64,000 nt of DNA from assembly GCF_004745595.1 (NCBI RefSeq), contig NZ_SRLH01000009.1, positions 1 through 64,000 of the forward strand, written 5' to 3'. The notes beneath the pieces are model-generated. The model had not been told where the DNA came from. It did not search any database and saw nothing but the letters and a program-made list of their open reading frames with translations. A program made the position numbers and the translations under genes. Shown piece by piece: positions 8,839 through 17,347 of the stretch (positions are counted from its first letter, which is position 1; each line of letters starts with the position of its first letter). The stretch is from Flavobacterium humi. Its GTDB lineage: Bacteria > Bacteroidota > Bacteroidia > Flavobacteriales > Flavobacteriaceae.

Positions 8839-9786
8839 ATGAGTAAAGCATTTGAATTAAAAGAAGCCGGTTCCATAGATCAGCTCCAGCTAATAGAAGT
8901 AGCCAAACTTATACCTTCGGCTAATGAAGTTATAATCGAAGTCAAAGCGATATCGATCAATCCTGTGGATGTCAAAACACGCTTGGGAAAAAGTTTTTAC
9001 AACGATTTCAAAGAACAATACCACCCGATTATCTTGGGTTGGGATGTTTCAGGAATTGTAGAAAGTGTCGGGGAAAACGTAACGGATTTTAAAATTGGTG
9101 ATGCCGTATTTGGCATGGTCAATTTCCCTGGCCATGGTAAGGCTTACGCCGAATATGTGGCAGCTCCGGCAAGCCATTTGGCCAGAAAACCGGAACAGGT
9201 TTCCCATGAAGAAGCGGCGGCAGCTACACTTGCTGCGCTTACCGCTTACCAAGTTTTAAAAAGGCATGTACATTCCGGAGATTCGGTGCTTATCCACGCG
9301 GCGGCCGGTGGTGTCGGGCATTTTGCCGTACAGATAGCCAAAATCCTCGGGGCTCACGTTACCGGGACCACTTCTGGAAAAAATATTGATTTTGTCAAAT
9401 CTTTAGGCGCTGATATTGTGATCGATTATACAGAACAACCTTTTGAAAACAGTGTAAAAAACCTGGATTTTGCCCTTGATGCACTTTCCGGAGAAACCCT
9501 GGAGCGCACCATACAAACTGTACGCAAAGGCGGGACAATCATCACATTGCCCTCAGCCGGATTTAATGAAGCTGTGGTCGAAAAAGGAAAAGAAAACAAC
9601 ATTACCATAGCCTTTGAAATGGTGGAAAGCAATGGAGATGACATGCGCCAAATTGCAGATTGGTTACAATCAGGGAAACTCAAAGCAACTGTCGGGCATA
9701 CCTTCCCTTTCGAAAAATTATCGCAGGCCCATGCCCAGGTAGAAACAGGCAAAACCCGTGGTAAAGTTATCGTAACGGTTCCATAA
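8839..9786 (+). CDS. NADP-dependent zinc-free quinone oxidoreductase (MDR superfamily)
   Basis: 315 residues from ATG 8839; earlier in-frame codons fall in the promoter and operator. The N-terminal GroES-like domain (VIIEVKAISINPVDVKTRLG) lacks the zinc ligands of alcohol dehydrogenases. The Rossmann domain has HAAAGGVGHFAVQIAKILGA near residue 150. It likely reduces quinones or enones with NAD(P)H in the cytoplasm. The divergent HxlR-type regulator and dyads over its promoter indicate induction by electrophiles. Confidence 0.92.
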   Translation: MSKAFELKEAGSIDQLQLIEVAKLIPSANEVIIEVKAISINPVDVKTRLGKSFYNDFKEQYHPIILGWDVSGIVESVGENVTDFKIGDAVFGMVNFPGHGKAYAEYVAAPASHLARKPEQVSHEEAAAATLAALTAYQVLKRHVHSGDSVLIHAAAGGVGHFAVQIAKILGAHVTGTTSGKNIDFVKSLGADIVIDYTEQPFENSVKNLDFALDALSGETLERTIQTVRKGGTIITLPSAGFNEAVVEKGKENNITIAFEMVESNGDDMRQIADWLQSGKLKATVGHTFPFEKLSQAHAQVETGKTRGKVIVTVP

Positions 9787-9833
9787 TTTCCTAAATAAAT
9801 AGGAATCGCTTGATTCTGACTCGGTAAAGACAC

Positions 9834-9885
9834 AAAGGATAATGTTAATAGACTCTTAAAGTCTTAAAACATTGTCCTTTTTTTA
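9834..9885 (+). terminator. Terminator after oxidoreductase
   Basis: AAAGGATAATGTT at 9834-9846 pairs with AACATTGTCCTTT at 9868-9880 (one T/G wobble or mismatch), followed by TTTT. Confidence 0.7.
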
Positions 9886-9893
9886 TACATTTG
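9886..9893 (+). promoter_or_regulatory. -7 box for S9 peptidase gene
   Basis: TACATTTG matches TAnnTTTG 22 bp before the ATG. No clear -33 TTG at the right distance was found. Confidence 0.45.
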
Positions 9894-9915
9894 ACACCAT
9901 CAAAAAAACCACATT

Positions 9916-12048
9916 ATGAATAAAAGGATATGGGTGGCATTAGGTATTTTCTTTACTCTTTTTGCTTCTGCTCAAAACAAAAAACTTACGCTGGACGAAT
10001 CGGTCCTGCAACAAAACAGGCAATTTAAGGCGGACAAGCTCGATGGGTTCCAATGGATTCCAAACACCAGCAAATATGTCTATTACACAGACAATTGGAG
10101 CAAAATGGTTTCTGCCAGTGCTGCAGATTCGAAAGCGGCAGAATTAGTCACTTTAGCAGAAATGAATTCGGCTTTAGGGACAAAACTGAAAAATTTTGCC
10201 GGGATCACCTGGATTGACACCAATACCCTCCTTGCGTCGGAAGGCGGGAAATTCTATACGTATTCGCTGGCCACGAAATCCGGGAAAAACATACAGAATA
10301 CTTCTGGCAGCGCAGAAAACATCACTTTCGATGCTTCAAAACAAAATGTGGCTTTTACAGAAAAAAACAATCTATTCTTTTTCAATGCCAATAAGGAAAA
10401 AATCGCGGTAACATCGGAAACAAACGAAGCTATCGTATCCGGTCAGTTTATTGCCAGAAATGAATTTGGGATCAAAAACGGAATTTTCTGGTCGCCGAAA
10501 TCACGTTTTCTGGCTTTTTATCAAAAAGACCAAAGTGACGTAGCCGATTATCCTCTACTGGACATCAATGAAACTCCAGGCAAGTTAGTGAACATCAAAT
10601 ACCCAATGATCGGCCAGGCATCCGAAAAACCAAAAGTGGGGATTTACAATCTGGCAACGGGCAAAACCGTTTTCATTTCGCCGAAAGGCAACCAGGACGA
10701 TTACCTTACAAACCTTTCCTGGACACCAGACGAGAAATATGTCATAATTGCTGAACTGAACCGCGGGCAAAACGACATGTCCCTGAACCTTTACGATGCC
10801 GCCACCGGAGCTTTTGTAAGAACCTTATTGAATGAAAAAAATTCAAAATGGGTAGAGCCGGAACATGATGCTTTCTTCCCAAATGCCAAGTCTGACAATT
10901 TTATCTGGATCTCTGAAAAAGACGGTTTCAATAATTTGTATTATTATTCTATTGAAGGGAAATTGATCAAACAGCTTACAGCCAATACGTTTCCTGTCCG
11001 TGAAATTATCGGGTCAAATGCTGCCGGAACTGAAATTTATTACAAGGCGACAGGTCCAAATGCCACAAATATGCTGGTTTACAAAGTTGATTTGAAAGGC
11101 AAGCAGGCTTTGATTACCCAAGACCAGGGAGTCCATACTGTGACTATCAGTACCGATGGAAATTATTTCTTTGACGAATATTCCAATCATGCTACTCCTT
11201 CTAAATCTGTGTTGTACGACAAAAGCCTAAAAGCAAAAATCTTGTTGGAAAGCCCAAATAAATATACCGGTTACGAGATGGGAACTGCAGACATAAAGAC
11301 CATCAAAGCCGCTGACGGCACTACTGATTTGTATACCAGGCTGATCAAACCGAGTACTTTCGACCCTGCCAAAAAATACCCGGTTTTAGTCTATGTTTAT
11401 GGTGGTCCCCATGCCCAGCTGATTACCAATTCCTTCCTTGATGGTGCCAATCTTTGGATGTACTGGATGGCCGAACAAGGCTATTTGGTCTTTACTGTAG
11501 ACAACCGTGGTTCGGACAATAGAGGATTTGCTTTTGAAAGCACGGTACACGGACGATTGGGTGTAAACGAAATGGAAGACCAGTTAAAAGGTGTTGAGTA
11601 TTTAAAATCTTTGCCTTATGTAGATGCCAACCGCCTTGCCGTACACGGATGGAGTTTTGGAGGTTTCATGACAACTTCGCTAATGCTTCGCAAACCGGAT
11701 GTATTCAAAGTAGGTGTTGCCGGCGGGCCTGTGACCGACTGGAAATTTTATGAAATTATGTATGGTGAACGTTATATGGACACTCCGGCGGAAAACCCAA
11801 AAGGATTTGACGAATCCAGCACGTTGAATTATGTAAAAAACCTAAAGGGGAAATTCCTTCTTATTCACGGTACAAGCGATGATGTTGTAGTCATGCAGCA
11901 AAATTTTGCCCTGATCAAAAAATTTGTAGAGGCGGAAAAACAGGTTGATTTCTTTCCTTATCCGATGCACAAACACAATGTTCAAGGCAAAGACCGTGTG
12001 CATTTGATGCGAAAAGTCCTCGATTATGTAATCGAAAACAACAAATAA
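9916..12048 (+). CDS. S9 family peptidase, dipeptidyl-peptidase IV type
   Basis: 710 residues with a signal peptide (MNKRIWVALGIFFTLFASAQ). The N-terminal half is a DPP-IV beta-propeller; the C-terminal half is an alpha/beta hydrolase. The catalytic triad is visible: Ser580 in GWSFGGF, Asp655 in HGTSDDVV and a His at 685 or 687 in YPMHKHNVQG. It should remove Xaa-Pro (or Xaa-Ala) dipeptides from peptides in the periplasm or at the surface. It is monocistronic, with its own -7 box and a terminator 28 nt after the stop. Close to full length for bacterial DPP IV. Confidence 0.94.
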   Translation: MNKRIWVALGIFFTLFASAQNKKLTLDESVLQQNRQFKADKLDGFQWIPNTSKYVYYTDNWSKMVSASAADSKAAELVTLAEMNSALGTKLKNFAGITWIDTNTLLASEGGKFYTYSLATKSGKNIQNTSGSAENITFDASKQNVAFTEKNNLFFFNANKEKIAVTSETNEAIVSGQFIARNEFGIKNGIFWSPKSRFLAFYQKDQSDVADYPLLDINETPGKLVNIKYPMIGQASEKPKVGIYNLATGKTVFISPKGNQDDYLTNLSWTPDEKYVIIAELNRGQNDMSLNLYDAATGAFVRTLLNEKNSKWVEPEHDAFFPNAKSDNFIWISEKDGFNNLYYYSIEGKLIKQLTANTFPVREIIGSNAAGTEIYYKATGPNATNMLVYKVDLKGKQALITQDQGVHTVTISTDGNYFFDEYSNHATPSKSVLYDKSLKAKILLESPNKYTGYEMGTADIKTIKAADGTTDLYTRLIKPSTFDPAKKYPVLVYVYGGPHAQLITNSFLDGANLWMYWMAEQGYLVFTVDNRGSDNRGFAFESTVHGRLGVNEMEDQLKGVEYLKSLPYVDANRLAVHGWSFGGFMTTSLMLRKPDVFKVGVAGGPVTDWKFYEIMYGERYMDTPAENPKGFDESSTLNYVKNLKGKFLLIHGTSDDVVVMQQNFALIKKFVEAEKQVDFFPYPMHKHNVQGKDRVHLMRKVLDYVIENNK

Positions 12049-12075
12049 ATACAAAAGCTGCAGCAGCTTTAAAAC

Positions 12076-12105
12076 AAAAGCCAATCATAACGATTGGCTT
12101 TTTTA
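12076..12105 (+). terminator. Terminator after DPP IV
   Basis: AAAGCCAATC (12077-12086) and GATTGGCTTT (12092-12101) form a perfect 10-bp stem with a 5-nt loop and a T run. Confidence 0.88.
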
Positions 12106-12155
12106 TTTGGCCGAAAATGTCCTTTTATTGACCAATCAGTAATTGTTTAAGTGTT

Positions 12156-12163
12156 TATCTTTG
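12156..12163 (+). promoter_or_regulatory. -7 box for GlxA-type regulator operon
   Basis: TATCTTTG matches TAnnTTTG, 25 bp before the ATG at 12189; no good -33 element seen. Confidence 0.45.
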
Positions 12164-12188
12164 TAAGGTAATTTATGATTGACAAAAA

Positions 12189-13109
12189 ATGAAACTAAAA
12201 TTTGCATTCCTGATTTTACCACAAATCCACCTTATGGATTTAGCCGGGCCGGACCAGGCAATCCTGGAAGCCATAGATTTTGGCGCTGATTTCGAAATAG
12301 AATACTGCTGCCTGGAAAATGGCGTCATTTCTACCGCAGGGCTGCCCATTGCCGGTTTGAAACATTTTTCGGAAGTACGGCTCAACAAAGGGGACTTCTT
12401 GATTATTCCAGGATCGAATGCGAGTTACCTGATTTCCGATACCTTCAAAAAAAACACTGATTTATTTCATTGGATCATCAAGAATTACCATTCGGGAGTA
12501 CAACTGGTAAGCATTTGCGCCGGCGCTTTTGTATTGGCCGAATGTGGCCTACTGAACAACATTCCGTGTACCACTCATTTCAAAAGGACACAACAATTAC
12601 AGGAATTATACCCAAAGGCCAAAGTGATAGACAATATTCTTTTCACCCAACAGGGAGGCATTTACACCAGTGCCGGAATTGCTTCGGGCATCGATGTGAC
12701 CCTACATATTATTGAAGAATTGAAAGGAAGTTATTTTGCGCATCTTGTGGCCCGGGAATTAGTCGTTTACAATAGGCGGAACGGCAATCAGAAGCAGGAA
12801 AGCGAATTGCTGGGCTTCAGGAACCACATCCATTCGGGAATCCATAAAGCCCAGGATTGGATTGTTGAAAATATCAACCAAAAAGCAAACCTGAGCGAAT
12901 TAGCAGAAATCGCCTGCATGAGCGAACGTAATTTCACCCGGATATTCAAAAAAGAAACCGACATTACTGTCAATGACTATATCACGGTAATCCGAAAGGA
13001 AAAAATCAAAGAATTCATGAAAAACCCTGACCTGACCCGATTAGACATAGCGTTACAGGTGGGTTTGCAAAGCGAAAGGCAACTCAGCCGTTTAATCCAT
13101 TCCAATTAA
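12189..13109 (+). CDS. GlxA-family regulator (DJ-1/PfpI domain plus AraC HTH)
   Basis: 306 residues. The N-terminal DJ-1/PfpI domain (about 1-190) includes the nucleophile-elbow Cys in VSICAGAFVLAECGLL. The C-terminal AraC-type DNA-binding domain (about 205-306) contains NLSELAEIACMSERNFTRIFKKE. The second helix-turn-helix ends early (LQSERQLSRLIHSN), slightly short for the family. Such proteins are cytoplasmic activators whose DJ-1 part senses an unknown ligand. It heads a likely operon with a secreted protein and a DinB-like protein. Confidence 0.9.
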   Translation: MKLKFAFLILPQIHLMDLAGPDQAILEAIDFGADFEIEYCCLENGVISTAGLPIAGLKHFSEVRLNKGDFLIIPGSNASYLISDTFKKNTDLFHWIIKNYHSGVQLVSICAGAFVLAECGLLNNIPCTTHFKRTQQLQELYPKAKVIDNILFTQQGGIYTSAGIASGIDVTLHIIEELKGSYFAHLVARELVVYNRRNGNQKQESELLGFRNHIHSGIHKAQDWIVENINQKANLSELAEIACMSERNFTRIFKKETDITVNDYITVIRKEKIKEFMKNPDLTRLDIALQVGLQSERQLSRLIHSN

Positions 13110-13145
13110 AATCATCTCCAATCATCAATCAAAAATCGAACAATC

Positions 13146-13230
13146 ATGAAAAATCTCAAAAAAACAACTGCTGCTGCTTTTTTCAATAGCGGCACTTACT
13201 GCAAACGCTCAAACTTCTAAAACAAAAACA
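13146..13230 (+). other. Signal-peptide coding segment, out of frame with downstream CDS
   Basis: ATG at 13146 is preceded by a 25-nt leader (13124-13148) nearly identical (one change) to the leader and ATG of the next gene (13762-13786). Read in the frame of the downstream gene, codons after 13150 encode KISKKQLLLLFSIAALTANA followed by Gln, a textbook signal peptide. The ATG itself is one base out of phase: the sequence has AAAAA where AAAA would restore MKISKKQ. This is a one-base insertion in a homopolymer, either a real frameshift or a sequencing error. Confidence 0.7.
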
Positions 13231-13755
13231 ATGGAACTGACATCAATCAAAAAAACAAAAACCTTAGACATCAAACCCTCAAGCACTTCTTCGGAAAATG
13301 ATTTCGACTTCCTGCAAGGCAAATGGAAAGTACACAACCGGATGCTGAAATCCAGGCTCGCCAATAGTGACGAATGGATCGAATTTGAAGCGGAATTACA
13401 CATGAAAAAAACTTTAAACGGCTTTGGGAACATCGAAAACTTCTATTCCAACAACAACGGAACGCCTTTTGAAGGAATGGCTATCCGCCTTTTCAATAAA
13501 GAAACCAAATTATGGAAAATATACTGGGTAGACAGCAACGGCACAACAATGGACGAAAAACCTGTAACGGGCTCTTATGAAAACGGCCTCGGACGGTTTT
13601 ATGCGAATGATGTCTTTAACAACCAGGAAATCCTTGTACTGTACCAATGGGATGCCACAAATCCTCAGCAGCCGAAATGGTCGCAGGCTTTTTCAACCGA
13701 TAACGGAAGGACATGGGAATGGAACTGGAAAATGGAATTAACAAGGATAGAATAA
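13231..13755 (+). CDS. Secreted lipocalin-like protein (DUF1579-like), start disrupted
   Basis: The intact open frame from ATG 13231 gives 174 residues; the natural protein probably began at 13146 with a signal peptide (see the adjacent segment). The motif FDFLQGKWKVHNRMLKSRL and the strand-rich remainder (GFGNIENFYSNNNGTPFEG, WSQAFSTDNGRTWEWNW) resemble small lipocalin-like DUF1579 proteins; the substrate is unknown. If translation really starts at 13231, the product is a cytosolic truncated form. It lies between the GlxA-type regulator and a DinB-like gene in the same direction. Confidence 0.75.
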   Translation: MELTSIKKTKTLDIKPSSTSSENDFDFLQGKWKVHNRMLKSRLANSDEWIEFEAELHMKKTLNGFGNIENFYSNNNGTPFEGMAIRLFNKETKLWKIYWVDSNGTTMDEKPVTGSYENGLGRFYANDVFNNQEILVLYQWDATNPQQPKWSQAFSTDNGRTWEWNWKMELTRIE

Positions 13756-13783
13756 TCCGGAATCAATCAAAAAACGAACAATC

Positions 13784-14329
13784 ATGCAAAAATCAGCTAT
13801 TTCAAAAATGCCGGAATATTTTGACCGGTACATCAATTTAACCGATGACCTTTCTTTCACGGAAGTACTTCAGATAAGCCTGGAAGAACTCGAAAACCTT
13901 CCGGTTGCCCAGTGGAAAGCCTTGGGGGAAGAAATATATGCACCCGGCAAATGGACAGCAAAAGACATCCTGCAGCATATGATTGATACCGAACGGGTTT
14001 TCAGTTACAGGATGACCGCTTTTTCAAGAGGCGATTCACAAAAAATGCTCGCTTTTGACGAAGATCTTTACGCCAACAATGCCGATGCAAACCGCAGGAC
14101 TATCGAAGATTTACTGGCCGAACTTATCCTGGTACGCAAAAATTATATTGCCTTGTATGCCTCTTTTTCGCCCGAAATGCTGCTAAAATCCGGCCAAGGC
14201 TTTAATGGTTCCGAATATTCGGTGCTGGCGATGGCTTTTATGATCCCCGGTCACCAGCGATGGCATTTCAATATTGTGAAGGAACGCTATTTCCCTTTGC
14301 TTGCCGAATTAAAAAACCAGTCATCTTGA
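13784..14329 (+). CDS. DinB/YfiT-like metal-dependent protein
   Basis: 181 residues forming the four-helix DinB-like fold. The metal-binding His triad is suggested by WTAKDILQHMIDTERVF (one His) and IPGHQRWHFNIVKERY (two His). Family members are often thiol-dependent transferases or of unknown function. Its 25-nt leader is almost identical to that of the gene before it, 28 nt upstream. The stop codon lies inside the stem of the terminator. Confidence 0.87.
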   Translation: MQKSAISKMPEYFDRYINLTDDLSFTEVLQISLEELENLPVAQWKALGEEIYAPGKWTAKDILQHMIDTERVFSYRMTAFSRGDSQKMLAFDEDLYANNADANRRTIEDLLAELILVRKNYIALYASFSPEMLLKSGQGFNGSEYSVLAMAFMIPGHQRWHFNIVKERYFPLLAELKNQSS

Positions 14330-14340
14330 TTGGTTTTTTT
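14312..14340. terminator. Terminator overlapping the DinB-like stop codon
   Basis: AAAACCAGTCA (14313-14323), loop TCT, then TGATTGGTTTT. The TGA in the right arm (14327-14329) is the stop codon. The A run on the left may let it work for the convergent glsA as well. Confidence 0.7.
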
Positions 14341-14343
14341 AAT

Positions 14344-15255
14344 TTAAAATATAGACATACCTGTTTTCGTGGTCAAAAGTTCCAGGGCAGACATCCCTAA
14401 CTCCGAATTTCCTTTTTCATTAAGCCGAGGCGACCAGGTAGCCACTACGAAATTTTTAGGGTAAAGTGCCGCAATCCCTCCTCCGATACCGCTTTTTCCG
14501 GGCAATCCCACTTTATAGGTAAATTCGCCGGACTCGTCGTAAAAACCGCAAGTCTGCATCAAGGCATTGAGCCTTTTCACCTGGCTTTTGGTTAGTATTT
14601 GCTGTCCGTACCGTGTTTTTCCTTCATTGGCAAAAAAGAAAAAAGAATGCGCCAGTTCCTGACAGGTCATTTCCAAAGAACACTGGTGGAAGTAAAAATC
14701 AAGTACCGTCTCGACATCATTGTTGATATTACCAAACGACTTTAAAAAATGGGCCAATGCGGCATTCCTGAAACCGGTTTCCTTTTCGGATTGTGCCACC
14801 TTCAGGTTAAAATCGATGGTGTTGCAACCGGAGATCATCCTGATGAAACCCAGGAAATCTTCTTTCGGGTTTGAAAGCTTTGAAACCAGCATGTCGGCAA
14901 TTACCAAAGCGCCGGCGTTGATAAACGGGTTTCGTGGGATTCCTTTTTCATATTCCAGCTGGACGAGTGAATTAAAAGGGTTTCCCGAAGGTTCGACTCC
15001 TACTCTTTCCCAGATTTTTTCATCCAAAAAAGTAAAAGCCATCGCTACGGTCAGTGCTTTTGAAACCGATTGGATAGAAAATTTTTCATTGCTGTCGCCG
15101 ATCCCGAAATCCTCCCCGTCAATAGTGGTCAGGTGGATTCCAAATTTATCGGGATTTACCGTGGACAATTCAGGGATTGTCGACGCGACATTTCCAATGA
15201 CAGGGAAAGTTTTCGCTTCCTGGAACACTTCCTGCAAAATAGAATTAAAGTTCAT
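14344..15255 (-). CDS. glsA: Glutaminase A
   Basis: 303 residues, usual length for serine-dependent beta-lactamase-fold glutaminases that convert glutamine to glutamate and ammonia in the cytoplasm. The catalytic SxxK is Ser63-Val-Ser-Lys66 in FSIQSVSKALTVAMAF. Other family blocks are GNPFNSLVQLEYEKGIPRNP, INAGALVIADML and the C-terminal KSGIGGGIAALYPKNFVVATWSPRLNEKGNS. Convergent with the DinB-like gene. Confidence 0.96.
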   Translation of the reverse strand: MNFNSILQEVFQEAKTFPVIGNVASTIPELSTVNPDKFGIHLTTIDGEDFGIGDSNEKFSIQSVSKALTVAMAFTFLDEKIWERVGVEPSGNPFNSLVQLEYEKGIPRNPFINAGALVIADMLVSKLSNPKEDFLGFIRMISGCNTIDFNLKVAQSEKETGFRNAALAHFLKSFGNINNDVETVLDFYFHQCSLEMTCQELAHSFFFFANEGKTRYGQQILTKSQVKRLNALMQTCGFYDESGEFTYKVGLPGKSGIGGGIAALYPKNFVVATWSPRLNEKGNSELGMSALELLTTKTGMSIF

Positions 15256-15296
15256 GGGTAAAGTACGGTTTTGCGTTTTACTTTAAAGGAAGGGTG

Positions 15297-16559
15297 TTAT
15301 GTTTTCATTTTTTTCTTTCTCGCAGCCGGGAATAAGACATTGTTCAAAATGAGACGGAAACCCGGTGAGTTCGGATGCAGGTCCAACACGGTCGGTTCAT
15401 CCCCTACCCTATGCTGGAAATCTTCGGGGTCATGGCCACCGTAAAACGTAAAAAAGCCTTTTCCTTTTTGCCCATGAATGTAACGGGCTTCGCCATTTAG
15501 CTGGTTTTCCCCTAAAATCAATACATTGGATTTAATCAGGTCACGGTCAAAAGCAGTGCTTTGGCCCATAAAACCTTTAATCAACTGGGTATGGTCCTGG
15601 CACAACATGCTTGGGATGACGTCCCATTTTGCCGAAAATTCCATTAAGGTAAAATAATCTTTTTCGAAAGGTACCACTCTTTTTTCGGTCATATCGATAT
15701 TGGAAAACTCATATTTTTCCGGCCTTCTTTCCAAAATAAAATCCTTGAAAGCAAATGTTTTATTGTAATCGATTTTAGACTGGTAGTTTCCATCACTTTC
15801 ATCACCATCAAACATGGGTTCGCAAATATCCACTCCTTCTGCCGAAAGCGCGATATCGAAACTGTCCGTAGCCGAACACATGGCGAACATGAAACCGCCA
15901 CCAATGACAAAATCCCTTATTTTTTTGGCTACTGCCAATTTTTCCTGGGAAACTTTACTATATCCCAGTTTTTGTGCCAGGGCTTCGGCATCTTTTTTCT
16001 GGTCAATATACCAGGGCGCGTTCCGGTAGGCTCCGAAAAATTTACCATACTGCCCTGTAAAATCCTCGTGGTGCAAATGCAGCCAATCGTAAAGCAGTAA
16101 CTGGTCTCCGAGTACTTCTTCATCATAAACGGTCACAAAAGGGATTTCGGCATACGTCAGTACCAAAGTAACGGCATCATCCCAAGGCTGTTTGCCCGGC
16201 GGGGAATAAACGGCTACTTTAGGCGCTTTTTCCAATACGACGGTTTCCATATTTTGGGAAGGGCTGGATATTTCTTCCAGTATCTGATTGGCTTCTCCAT
16301 CGGAAAGCACTTCAAAGCTCACACCCCTGATCTGGCATTCTTTCCTGATTTCCGGCGCATCGGGCAATAAAAAAGAACCGCCGCGGTAGTTCAGCAGCCA
16401 GCTTGCCTTGTATTGCTTATCCAGGGCCCAATAGGTTATCCCATAGGCTTTGAGATGGTTTTGCTGTGAAGTCTCATCCATCGGCAGCAAGATAAAAGAG
16501 GCTTTTGCTGCAAAAGAAATGAGAAAAAGTAAAATATATACTGATTTTTTGAACATCAC
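15297..16559 (-). CDS. Exported conserved protein with amidotransferase-like fold ('asparagine synthetase B' in databases)
   Basis: 420 residues with a signal peptide (FKKSVYILLFLISFAAKA; start MM or the second Met at 16556). Conserved blocks are LKAYGITYWALDKQYKASWL, RGGSFLLPDAPEIRKECQIR, LHLHHEDFTGQYGKFFGAYR, IGGGFMFAMCSATDSFDIAL and GKGFFTFYGGHDPEDFQHRV. Homologues are, from memory, labelled asparagine synthetase B, but no ATP-pyrophosphatase PP-loop is visible and the protein is exported. GGGFMFAMCSATDSFD resembles the nucleophile elbow of class I amidotransferase-like proteins. Function unknown. Confidence 0.8.
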   Translation of the reverse strand: MMFKKSVYILLFLISFAAKASFILLPMDETSQQNHLKAYGITYWALDKQYKASWLLNYRGGSFLLPDAPEIRKECQIRGVSFEVLSDGEANQILEEISSPSQNMETVVLEKAPKVAVYSPPGKQPWDDAVTLVLTYAEIPFVTVYDEEVLGDQLLLYDWLHLHHEDFTGQYGKFFGAYRNAPWYIDQKKDAEALAQKLGYSKVSQEKLAVAKKIRDFVIGGGFMFAMCSATDSFDIALSAEGVDICEPMFDGDESDGNYQSKIDYNKTFAFKDFILERRPEKYEFSNIDMTEKRVVPFEKDYFTLMEFSAKWDVIPSMLCQDHTQLIKGFMGQSTAFDRDLIKSNVLILGENQLNGEARYIHGQKGKGFFTFYGGHDPEDFQHRVGDEPTVLDLHPNSPGFRLILNNVLFPAARKKKMKT

Positions 16560-16576
16560 TTTATATAATTTTAAAT

Positions 16577-16584
16577 CAAAGATA
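16577..16584 (-). promoter_or_regulatory. -7 box for the exported amidotransferase-like gene
   Basis: CAAAGATA on the plus strand is TATCTTTG on the minus strand, 18 bp before the start codon. Confidence 0.45.
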
Positions 16585-16672
16585 TAAAGGAAGAGCCTTA
16601 AAAATGTCTTTATAATCCGTTAAATTGCAAAAAAATATTTCCGCAAGCCCAAAATCATGTTCCTGAAGGAAT

Positions 16673-17344
16673 TCAGGAATAATTATCGATGACTACGATC
16701 TCGTTTTGAATGGCATACACAACCAATCCGGCAATGTTCCTGGATTCGGTTTTGAGCAGCAGGTTGTTCCTGTGCCCTTCGACTGTCCTTGGGCTGATAA
16801 AAAGCTGATCGGCGATTTCTACCGTATTTTTCTGTTCGCAGATCAATTGCAGGATTTTGGTTTCGCGTGCCGTAAGGTAATTGGTATCAAAATTACTTTT
16901 GGTTTTTTTGCCTACCGAAATGTTATCGTGGATGATTTTCATCACATAATCATTGTAATAAAACCCTTTGGAAGCCACCTCATTAATAGTGGTTAGCAGT
17001 TCCTGCGGCGTTGTGTTTTTCATCAGGTACGAAACCGCTCCCACATTAATCATATTGGCCACAAAAGTTTTCGTATTGTAGCTTGTTAAGGCAATTATCT
17101 TGATATGCGGAAAATCATTGTGCATGATCTTTGTGGTTTCCACTCCATTGAGCGTCGGCATTTTCAGGTCTGTTATGACAATGTCCGGATGCTCATCGGT
17201 TTTGTGTAAAAATTCGATAAGCTCGCTTCCGTTGGAGGCTTCAAAAATAATCTTGATATTTTTCTCCCTTTCCAACAAAAAAGAAATCCCTTTCCTGAAT
17301 AAAACTTCGTCGTCAACTAAAATTAGTTTAATAACATCACTCAT
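16673..17344 (-). CDS. NarL/LuxR-type response regulator
   Basis: 223 residues. The receiver domain has its acidic pocket in VDDE and the phospho-acceptor Asp59 in DIVITDLKMP. The C-terminal LuxR-type HTH is LTARETKILQLICEQKNTVEIADQLFISPRTVEGHRNNLLLKT. The gene starts 3 nt after the kinase gene's stop codon, so the two form a cognate pair. It is the last gene of a four-gene operon (19122 to 16673). Confidence 0.95.
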   Translation of the reverse strand: MSDVIKLILVDDEVLFRKGISFLLEREKNIKIIFEASNGSELIEFLHKTDEHPDIVITDLKMPTLNGVETTKIMHNDFPHIKIIALTSYNTKTFVANMINVGAVSYLMKNTTPQELLTTINEVASKGFYYNDYVMKIIHDNISVGKKTKSNFDTNYLTARETKILQLICEQKNTVEIADQLFISPRTVEGHRNNLLLKTESRNIAGLVVYAIQNEIVVIDNYS

Positions 17345-17347
17345 AAC

